A stretch of 5,806 nt of DNA, taken from a bacterium (GTDB lineage Bacteria; Elusimicrobiota; Elusimicrobia; Elusimicrobiales; UBA9959). Location: positions 1 through 5,806 of the forward strand of contig JAJZVJ010000184.1 in the NCBI GenBank assembly GCA_021845705.1, in the 5' to 3' direction. The notes beneath the pieces were generated by a model, which worked only from the letters and a program-made list of their open reading frames with translations, was not told the DNA's origin and searched no databases. Below are positions 1 through 5,007 of the stretch, piece after piece. Each line of letters starts with the position of its first letter. The stretch's first letter is position 1. Position numbers and translations under genes: made by a program.

Positions 1-357
1 GCTGAGGCCCTGACCAAACATGAGCTGGACGAGATAGCGGCCGCCCTCGGCGAGATGAAGACAGATATCGCCAAGAACGTGGAGGACAAGAAGAACCTGG
101 ACTTGCTCGAGCCCGAAGTGGGGGACTCCATAGACCAGGCCACGCAAAGCCTGGACAAGGAAATACTCTTCGAGCTTTCCGACAACGAGCGCAAGATATT
201 GCGCGATATTGAGGCGGCCCTGCGCAAGATGGAAAAAGGGACCTACGGCCTTTGCGAGCACTGCAAGAACGTTATAGAGAAAAAGCGCATCAAGGCGCTG
301 CCTTCCGCCCGCTACTGCATGGCCTGCCAGAGCGGTTCCGAAAAGAACAGGATATAG
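1..357 (+). CDS. DksA/TraR-family C4 zinc-finger transcriptional regulator (5' end missing)
   Basis: Seen: the frame is open from base 1 to the TAG at 355-357, giving 118 visible codons. An ATG exists at 55, but the codons before it (LTKHELDEIAAAL...) look like the first coiled-coil helix of this family, so the true start probably lies outside the window. Counting from base 1, the acidic tip motif DxxDxA is D42-S-I-D45-Q-A47. A second helix follows, then a four-cysteine zinc finger C85-x2-C88-x17-C106-x2-C109. Known: E. coli DksA (about 151 residues) inserts its coiled coil into the RNA polymerase secondary channel, where the two tip aspartates act with ppGpp to retune promoters, especially rRNA promoters. 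Inference: retention of tip motif and all four cysteines suggests a functional DksA-like regulator acting on RNA polymerase in the cytoplasm, rather than a degenerate TraR-type relative. It converges on the RDD gene, with a shared hairpin terminator downstream. Family assignment is firm; orthology to DksA itself is less certain. Confidence 0.9.
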   Translation, partial: AEALTKHELDEIAAALGEMKTDIAKNVEDKKNLDLLEPEVGDSIDQATQSLDKEILFELSDNERKILRDIEAALRKMEKGTYGLCEHCKNVIEKKRIKALPSARYCMACQSGSEKNRI

Positions 358-397
358 GCAGGGAACCGGGCGGTTAAACCGGGCCTTTCAGCGCAAA

Positions 398-432
398 AAA
401 GAACGGCCTGCCGTCATGGCAGGCCGTTCTTT
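398..432. terminator. Perfect 15-bp hairpin, bidirectional intrinsic terminator between convergent genes
   Basis: The left arm at 398-412 and right arm at 418-432 are perfectly complementary (15 bp) around the 5-base loop GTCAT. On the minus strand the stem is followed by six T residues (complement of A395-A400), making a good intrinsic terminator for the RDD gene, whose TGA is only three bases away. On the plus strand the 3' side reads TCTTTATTTC, a weaker U-rich tail that could stop transcripts from the DksA-like gene ending at 357. Confidence 0.85.
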
Positions 433-435
433 ATT

Positions 436-1323
436 TCAGGGGTACTCGGGAGGCGGCGGGGCGTCGACGCTGGAAGCCACCTCGACCTCGGTCTTCCGCC
501 AGTTCCTGGCTTTGGCCGTTATCCTGAATCTGCGCCCGTTGGAGGCGATGACGAGGGTATTAGGCTCAAGGGTCTTGAAAAGTTCCGCCCTGACGGCGTT
601 CACGTTCCCGGTCAGGTCCGCCAGGGCGCGCAGGTCATTGGTATAGCGGCCTTCGCGCTTCATGTATATCACTTCCAGCTTAGCCACTTTGGAAATGGTG
701 CGGTGCGCCGCTATTATCTGCTTCTTCTCGGAGGGGGAGATCTTCAGCACGGTATTGTTAAGCCAGGTCCCGCCCAGGATCACCATCATTCCCCAGGAGA
801 CGGCCAACACCAGGCCGTTGGCCAGGTCGCCGCGCTCGCGCACGCTGACCACGCGGCTCCCGGCCACAAGATCGTGCAGCGCCCTGTGATTTTCAGTGCC
901 GAGGGCCATAAGGTACCCTATATTTAAAGTGGCGGAACTGAGGAAATAGGCCAGGGACCTTAAAAAAGCCCGCGGGACGGACAGGTCCCCGCCGTCGTTG
1001 GCCCTGACCCGTATATTCAGCAGGTATTTCCCCAGCGTGGCGCGGCCGCCGCTGGAGAATATGGTCTCGTAAACCACGTAAACGCCTATCCAGAGAAATT
1101 TCCACAGCCACTCGTTGCCGGTGGTGTAGGGGAAAAAACCGGCCTTGACCGCGAGCCTGAGCGTAGGGTAAGTGATAAGCACGAACGGCAGGGCGTCTAT
1201 CACATAAGCCACGAAGCGCTCGTTGAAGCCCGCCGGAACCGGCCCGTCAGCCCCCGGCAGCGCCATGTCTTCCTGCCCCGGTATTTCCGGGAGAGGCTTG
1301 AACTCGAGATTATTGTTTTCCAT
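436..1323 (-). CDS. RDD-family inner-membrane protein with C-terminal pilin-like extension
   Basis: The 295-residue protein starts with a polar N-terminus of about 33 residues and then an RDD domain. Signature parts are R36-x6-D43 in the first membrane helix (about 36-60), a second helix (about 72-90), the glycine-rich loop with T96-L-G-K99 and NIRV, R122 after it, a hydrophobic stretch (117-141), and the closing H150-D151-LVAGSRVV. A further hydrophobic helix lies at about 168-190. Residues 197-283 form a separate soluble region with an Ala/Lys-rich helix and a Y-x-N-D-L-x-x-L stretch resembling the body of type IV pilin-like proteins. The tail is proline-rich (APPPPEYP). RDD proteins are poorly understood membrane proteins, some linked to transport or stress; no substrate can be named here. 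The start is the first ATG, and no Shine-Dalgarno sequence is visible before it. The gene is monocistronic, divergent from the amidotransferase and followed at once by a terminator. RDD call is strong; the pilin-like label is tentative. Confidence 0.9.
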   Translation of the reverse strand: MENNNLEFKPLPEIPGQEDMALPGADGPVPAGFNERFVAYVIDALPFVLITYPTLRLAVKAGFFPYTTGNEWLWKFLWIGVYVVYETIFSSGGRATLGKYLLNIRVRANDGGDLSVPRAFLRSLAYFLSSATLNIGYLMALGTENHRALHDLVAGSRVVSVRERGDLANGLVLAVSWGMMVILGGTWLNNTVLKISPSEKKQIIAAHRTISKVAKLEVIYMKREGRYTNDLRALADLTGNVNAVRAELFKTLEPNTLVIASNGRRFRITAKARNWRKTEVEVASSVDAPPPPEYP

Positions 1324-1442
1324 TGTAGAACCCGTTGCTTGCCCCGGCGCCGTTGCCGCCGGCCCGCTGCAGAGCTTTACTACGCCATGAAGCGGTTCCG
1401 CGGCCGCCCGCCAGTATTTAGTATATGCTATGCTATGTTTTT

Positions 1443-1470
1443 ATTATATCAACTTCCCGAAGTATTTGAA
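1443..1470 (-). promoter_or_regulatory. Candidate sigma70-type promoter of the RDD gene
   Basis: Read on the minus strand, TTCAAA (plus coordinates 1465-1470; 4 of 6 matches to TTGACA) precedes a perfect TATAAT (1443-1448) by 16 bases. Transcription would begin near 1436, leaving a leader of roughly 110 bases before the ATG at 1323. The leader contains a GC-rich 6-bp stem (1344-1349 with 1357-1362). Found by eye only. Confidence 0.45.
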
Positions 1471-1494
1471 TACCCCGTTAAAAATTGTTTAAAT
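1466..1494 (+). promoter_or_regulatory. Candidate sigma70-type promoter of the amidotransferase gene
   Basis: TTGAAT (1466-1471; 4 of 6 matches to TTGACA) and TTAAAT (1489-1494; 4 of 6 matches to TATAAT) are 17 bases apart, in the AT-rich strip immediately before the ATG at 1510. A start site near 1501 would leave a leader of under 10 bases, which agrees with the lack of a Shine-Dalgarno sequence. Its -35 hexamer overlaps that of the opposing minus-strand promoter. In AT-rich DNA such matches arise easily, so this is tentative. Confidence 0.35.
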
Positions 1495-1509
1495 ATCCTT
1501 TAATACGAT

Positions 1510-2346
1510 ATGTGCCGAATAACCGCGACAATTTCAGCCCGCCCGCTTTCCCGTCCTGAACTCCTCTATGGCGGCCCAAAAAGCCTCCTGGCCCAGGCAG
1601 GGGCGGTGGAGGGCCGGTTCCAGGACGACGGCTGGGGCATAGGCTATTTCAGCCGCGGCCGCCCCGGGCTGATAAAAAGCCAGGGACCGGCGCGCCTCGA
1701 GAGAGCTAAGTTTTCGGCTGCGGCCGACAAGGCGGTTTCCAGGGTAACGGTAGCGCACCTGCGCGACGCCTCCAACCCCGGCAACCTGCCCAAAGCCAGG
1801 CTTATCTCCCGCAATAATACCCAGCCCTTCTCCGCTGACGGACTTATCTTCGCGCATAACGGCACCCTTTTCATCAAAGACGAGATCCGCGCCCTGCTCG
1901 GCAAATACGCTTCCAAGGTAAAAGGGACGAACGACTCCGAAGTGCTCTTCTGGCAGGCCGTAAAAATGCTGGACGCCTACGGCTCGCCCGAGGCCGCCCT
2001 GGAGATGGCCCTGGACGAGATACGCACGGTCTGGATCTCCTGCAGGGACAGATATCCCGGGCGTCCCGCCCCTTACCGCGGCCTGAATATGTTCCTGGCC
2101 TCCCCCGGCAGCCTTACGGTCCTTTGCCACTACCAGCTTAAGAAAGAGGGGGGCAAAGGCGCGCTGCTCACCCCGGGCTGGCAATTCGGCCGCGTAGCCT
2201 GGCGCCGCGACAAAGACGGCGTAGCATTCTCCAGCGAACCCGCCGACGAGCGCGCCGGCTGGAAGAAGATGAACGATCCCGAGATCGCCAGCGCGCGGAC
2301 CGCGGGCGGAAAGATACGGCTCAGCTTCAAAAGGATCACCCTATGA
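1510..2346 (+). CDS. Stand-alone class II (Ntn-type) glutamine amidotransferase, YafJ/GATase_6-like
   Basis: The 278-residue protein is a single glutaminase domain of the N-terminal nucleophile type, which releases ammonia from glutamine. The catalytic nucleophile is C2, exposed when Met1 is removed, and this fixes the ATG at 1510 as the true start although no Shine-Dalgarno sequence precedes it. Other family landmarks in order are D40-G-W-G-I-G-Y46, R85-D-A-S88, N103-T-Q-P-F107, H116-N-G118 (oxyanion and glutamine binding), T140-N-D-S-E144 (substrate carboxylate or amine contact) and S241-S-E-P244 near the end. Length is close to E. coli YafJ (about 255 residues), and there is no synthetase or isomerase domain, so the ammonia acceptor or alternative amide substrate is unknown. 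No signal peptide is seen, so it should be cytoplasmic. It overlaps the HEAT-repeat gene by four bases (ATGA), suggesting translational coupling. EgtC-like or gamma-glutamyl hydrolase roles are possible but not indicated by neighbours. Confidence 0.92.
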   Translation: MCRITATISARPLSRPELLYGGPKSLLAQAGAVEGRFQDDGWGIGYFSRGRPGLIKSQGPARLERAKFSAAADKAVSRVTVAHLRDASNPGNLPKARLISRNNTQPFSADGLIFAHNGTLFIKDEIRALLGKYASKVKGTNDSEVLFWQAVKMLDAYGSPEAALEMALDEIRTVWISCRDRYPGRPAPYRGLNMFLASPGSLTVLCHYQLKKEGGKGALLTPGWQFGRVAWRRDKDGVAFSSEPADERAGWKKMNDPEIASARTAGGKIRLSFKRITL

Positions 2347-2966
2347 AATGGTTTTTAATGCTCCTTATCTTTATAGCCGGGGTATATTACCTGGTTAACC
2401 AGAACAGGAACGATGAAGAGAAAAAGGAAATGATCCAGCTGTCCAAGAAGGACCAGATCACCGCGCTCCCGGAGCCCGCCCTGCCGGTAAAGCCGGAAAA
2501 GACCTACCTGATAAAGTTCTCTATGGAAACCCTGAAAACGCTGCGCGGGCTGACCGAGGATTCCAACGAGAAAGTCCGCTTCGCCGCGGCCGAACTGCTG
2601 TGGCAGCTGCAGGATGAAAGCGCCCCCGGCGTCATAAAGAACATGCTTGAGAACGAGACCGAGACCAGCGTGCAAACAAGCCTGATAACCATGCTCGCCA
2701 AGGACAAAAGCAAACTGAGCCTTGCGCTGCTGACCGTCGCGCTTAAAGATTACGACAAGGACACCCGCCTGTTCGCCGTGAACGCGATCGGCACTTTTTC
2801 CAGCAAGGAAGCTATCCCGGCCCTTAGCCCGGCCCTGCAGGACTACGACGAAGAAGTCCGCCTGAAGGCCATAGAATCCGTGAACAGCATCCGCAAGGAT
2901 ATAGAAGCGCATAAAGAGCAGCAGCTGCGCGAACTTGATTCCAAGCCGCTTTTCCGTATAGAATAG
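2343..2966 (+). CDS. Membrane-anchored HEAT-repeat protein
   Basis: The 207-residue protein begins with one hydrophobic helix (residues 3-18) after a single lysine. There is no clear signal-peptidase site or lipobox, so it is probably an uncleaved anchor leaving the rest outside the cytoplasm. A charged, proline-containing linker (20-55) follows. Residues about 62-185 form three to four HEAT-type helical repeats; the clearest units contain E76-K-V-R-F-A-A-A, D138-K-D-T-R-L-F-A-V and D169-E-E-V-R-L-K-A-I, each followed by a second helix with a leucine/isoleucine pattern. The tail is charged. HEAT repeats are protein-binding scaffolds, so it is likely an adaptor, with an unknown partner. The start is supported by AAGGA at 2331-2335, seven bases upstream, and by the ATGA overlap with the amidotransferase. 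The gene lies 81 bases before moxR on the same strand, which makes a role with the MoxR envelope locus plausible but unproven. Confidence 0.85.
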   Translation: MKWFLMLLIFIAGVYYLVNQNRNDEEKKEMIQLSKKDQITALPEPALPVKPEKTYLIKFSMETLKTLRGLTEDSNEKVRFAAAELLWQLQDESAPGVIKNMLENETETSVQTSLITMLAKDKSKLSLALLTVALKDYDKDTRLFAVNAIGTFSSKEAIPALSPALQDYDEEVRLKAIESVNSIRKDIEAHKEQQLRELDSKPLFRIE

Positions 2967-2989
2967 TTTTACGGAGACAAAACCGCAGA

Positions 2990-3014
2990 GCGCCTGGCCG
3001 CACCGGCCCGGCGC
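2990..3014 (+). other. GC-rich hairpin in the gap before moxR
   Basis: A 10-base arm at 2990-2999 pairs with 3005-3014 with a single T/C mismatch, around the loop GCACC. No T-run follows, so it is unlikely to be a simple intrinsic terminator. It lies between the HEAT-repeat stop codon and the moxR ribosome binding site, and could protect mRNA ends or attenuate read-through. Confidence 0.5.
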
Positions 3015-3047
3015 CAGTACACCTGACATAACGAACAGGAGCATACC

Positions 3048-4037
3048 ATGGACTCGGAGATCTCGAAACTGAACCAGAAAATTCAGCAGGACGCGCTTTT
3101 TATCCAGGACCTGCGCAAAGAAATGGCGAAAGTGGTAGTGGGCCAGGAGGACCTGATAAACGGCCTGCTCGTAGGGCTGATAGCCAACGGCCACGTACTG
3201 GTGGAAGGCGTCCCGGGGCTGGCCAAGACCCTCACCGTAAAAACGCTGGCCCAGGCCATTTCAGCCTCTTTCCAGCGGATACAGTTCACGCCGGACCTGC
3301 TTCCCGCGGACATAACCGGCACGCTGATCTTCAACCCGAAGGAAAGCACCTTCTCGGTCCGCAAAGGGCCCATCTTCTCGAATATAATACTGGCGGACGA
3401 AATAAACCGCGCCCCGGCCAAAGTGCAGAGCGCCCTGCTCGAAGGCATGCAGGAGCGCCAGGTAACCATCTCCGACACGACCTTTAAACTGCCGGACCTC
3501 TTCATGGTTCTGGCCACCGAGAACCCCATAGAGCAGGAAGGCACCTATCCGCTGCCGGAAGCCCAGGTGGACCGGTTCATGCTCAAGATAAACATCACCT
3601 ACCCGACCAAGACCGAGGAGGCCAGGGTGCTGGACCTGATGGCCCGCCAGAGCCTGCCGCAGGCCGGCAAAGCGGTAAGCGCCGAGCAGGTGCTGCAGGC
3701 CCGGCAGACCGCGGACCTGATCTACGTGGACGACAAAATAAAGAACTACGTGCTGGACCTGGTGATCGCCACGCGCGAACCGGCGCTTCACGGCCTTGAA
3801 AAAATAAAGCCGTGGATACATTACGGCGCGAGCCCGCGCGCGACGATCTACATGATCCAGGCGGCGAAGGCCTACGCCTTCATAAACGGGCGCGGTTACG
3901 TAACCCCCGAGGACATTAAAGCGGTCGGGTTCGACGTAATGCGCCACCGGGTGCTGCTCACCTACGAGGCCGAGGCCGAAAATATAGGCTCCGAAGATAT
4001 AATAAAGAACATTTTCGAAGCCGTAGAGGTCCCTTAA
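3048..4037 (+). CDS. moxR: MoxR-family AAA+ ATPase
   Basis: The 329-residue length is typical for the family. MoxR ATPases are cytoplasmic ring-forming, chaperone-like AAA+ proteins that mature or remodel partners carrying VWA domains. Landmarks are Walker A G54-V-P-G-L-A-K-T61, Walker B I113-I-L-A-D-E118, sensor 1 A156-T-E-N-P160, an arginine-finger region E171-A-Q-V-D-R-F177, and sensor 2 G260-A-S-P-R264 in the C-terminal lid. A helical N-terminal stretch (1-28) precedes the core. All catalytic elements are intact. The start is well supported by AGGAG at 3037-3041, six bases before the ATG, the strongest ribosome site in the window. Downstream are DUF58 and a BatD-like gene, the standard partners of this subfamily. 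The symbol denotes the family, not proven orthology to the methanol-oxidation gene. Of its 30 isoleucines I count 16 ATA, 10 ATC and 4 ATT, unusual for GC-rich DNA. Confidence 0.97.
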   Translation: MDSEISKLNQKIQQDALFIQDLRKEMAKVVVGQEDLINGLLVGLIANGHVLVEGVPGLAKTLTVKTLAQAISASFQRIQFTPDLLPADITGTLIFNPKESTFSVRKGPIFSNIILADEINRAPAKVQSALLEGMQERQVTISDTTFKLPDLFMVLATENPIEQEGTYPLPEAQVDRFMLKINITYPTKTEEARVLDLMARQSLPQAGKAVSAEQVLQARQTADLIYVDDKIKNYVLDLVIATREPALHGLEKIKPWIHYGASPRATIYMIQAAKAYAFINGRGYVTPEDIKAVGFDVMRHRVLLTYEAEAENIGSEDIIKNIFEAVEVP

Positions 4038-4042
4038 GATCC

Positions 4043-4075
4043 GGCGGGTATCGGTGCGGGACCGAAGCCCCCGCC
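4043..4075 (+). other. Nested hairpin in the gap between moxR and the DUF58 gene
   Basis: Outer arms GGCGGG (4043-4048) and CCCGCC (4070-4075) enclose an inner perfect 5-bp stem, TCGGT (4051-4055) with ACCGA (4061-4065), around the loop GCGGG. It begins five bases after the moxR stop codon and lacks a following T-run, so a role in mRNA stability or partial termination is more likely than full termination. A second small stem, GATCT (4100-4104) with AGATC (4113-4117), sits just before the next ATG. Confidence 0.5.
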
Positions 4076-4122
4076 TTCCCGTTCCGGGCCCCTGTTCCCG
4101 ATCTTAGACTTTAGATCATTTT

Positions 4123-5007
4123 ATGAATACCGCTGAAATATTAAAAAAAGTCCGGCAGATAGAAATAAAGACCGGGCGCCTTGTAAGCGAAACGTTCTCC
4201 GGGCAGTACCAGAGCGTGTTCAAAGGCCGCGGCATAGAGTTCTCCGAGGTGCGCGAATATGTCCCCGGGGACGACGTCCGCTCCATAGACTGGAACGTCA
4301 CGGCCCGCGCGGGGAAGCCTTTCATCAAGCGCTTCATAGAGGAACGCGAACTTACGCTGATGATCCTCTGCGACGTCTCGGCGTCGCAGTCCTTCGGCTC
4401 CACCGCCATGCCGAAGAGCGAGGCGGCCGCCGAGCTGGCCGCGATGTTCGCCTTCTCGGCGCTTAAGAACAGCGACAAGAGCGGGCTGCTGCTCTTCAGC
4501 GACAGGACGGAGCTTTACATCCCGCCCCGCAAGGGCAAGAACCACAGCCTGCGCATAATCCGCGAACTCCTGGCCTATAAGCCAAAAAGCACCGGCACCG
4601 ACATAGCGATGGCGCTGAAAATGGCGAACAGCGTGATGAAACGCCGCGGCATCATTATCCTGATCTCCGATTTCAACTCCCCGGACTACGCCAGGGAGGC
4701 GCGCCTGACGGCCCGCCGCCACGACCTGATCCCGGTGGTGATAACCGACCGCTTCGAGCGCGCCCTGCCGGAAGCGCGCGCCCTGCTGGTGACCGAACAG
4801 CTGGAAGGGGGGGAAAGCTTCACCGCGGACCTCTCAAGCCCGGCCTACCGCGCCGCCTATGGAGCGGCGGCCGCGGACCGGCGCGCCGCGATGGAGGCCG
4901 TATTGCGCTCCGCCGGTTCGGACTGGATCGACATTGACCCCGCACTGCCCGTACACGGCCCGGTCGTTAAATTTTTCAGGCAGCGCAAGAAGTTCAAGCT
5001 GATATGA
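4123..5007 (+). CDS. DUF58-domain (VWA-like) protein of the MoxR locus
   Basis: The 294-residue protein has the DUF58 hallmark at residues 35-75 (GRGIEFSEVREY, then PGDDVRSIDWNV and the KRFIEERE stretch). A VWA-like fold follows with a MIDAS-type metal site: D84-V-S-A-S88, T157-G-T-D160 and S182-D-F184. No membrane helix or signal peptide is visible, so it is probably cytoplasmic or peripheral. In this family, DUF58 proteins are encoded directly after MoxR and are thought to be its VWA-like partners or adaptors to the membrane complex. The retained DxSxS motif suggests metal-dependent binding remains possible. No Shine-Dalgarno sequence is seen before the ATG at 4123, and residues upstream are non-coding with a hairpin. 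The stop overlaps the next gene by ATGA, implying coupled translation. The protein ends in a basic tail (RQRKKFKLI). Confidence 0.97.
   Translation: MNTAEILKKVRQIEIKTGRLVSETFSGQYQSVFKGRGIEFSEVREYVPGDDVRSIDWNVTARAGKPFIKRFIEERELTLMILCDVSASQSFGSTAMPKSEAAAELAAMFAFSALKNSDKSGLLLFSDRTELYIPPRKGKNHSLRIIRELLAYKPKSTGTDIAMALKMANSVMKRRGIIILISDFNSPDYAREARLTARRHDLIPVVITDRFERALPEARALLVTEQLEGGESFTADLSSPAYRAAYGAAAADRRAAMEAVLRSAGSDWIDIDPALPVHGPVVKFFRQRKKFKLI

Noticed and set aside
364..381. Small overlapping palindromes (AACC/GGTT and CGGTT/AACCG) after the DksA-like stop codon
   Set aside because: Stems of only 4-5 bp with three Ts afterwards; the hairpin at 398-432 is a far better terminator.
416..646. Small plus-strand open frame starting in the hairpin loop
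   Set aside because: Its ATG lies within the terminator and the frame is antisense to the pilin-like region of the RDD gene; no ribosome site or recognisable sequence.
1424..1437. TATGC repeats as iterons or a replication origin
   Set aside because: Fewer than three units, no DnaA-box cluster and no replication gene nearby.
2355..3194. Long antisense open frame (279 codons, minus strand) across the HEAT-repeat gene and the start of moxR
   Set aside because: It runs against a gene with clear domain structure, resembles no family, and crosses a non-coding gap. GC-rich codon bias makes such antisense frames common.
3261..3947. Antisense open frame (228 codons) within moxR, and similar ones at 1534-2184 and 4141-4722
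   Set aside because: Each lies wholly inside a gene with intact catalytic motifs, has unnatural composition (rich in R, H, G, V), and shows no recognisable domain.
4100..4122. Possible internal promoter for the DUF58 gene (TAGACT as a -10 element)
   Set aside because: No acceptable -35 hexamer at 16-18 bases upstream, where the sequence is GC-rich; the gene is better explained as part of the moxR transcript.
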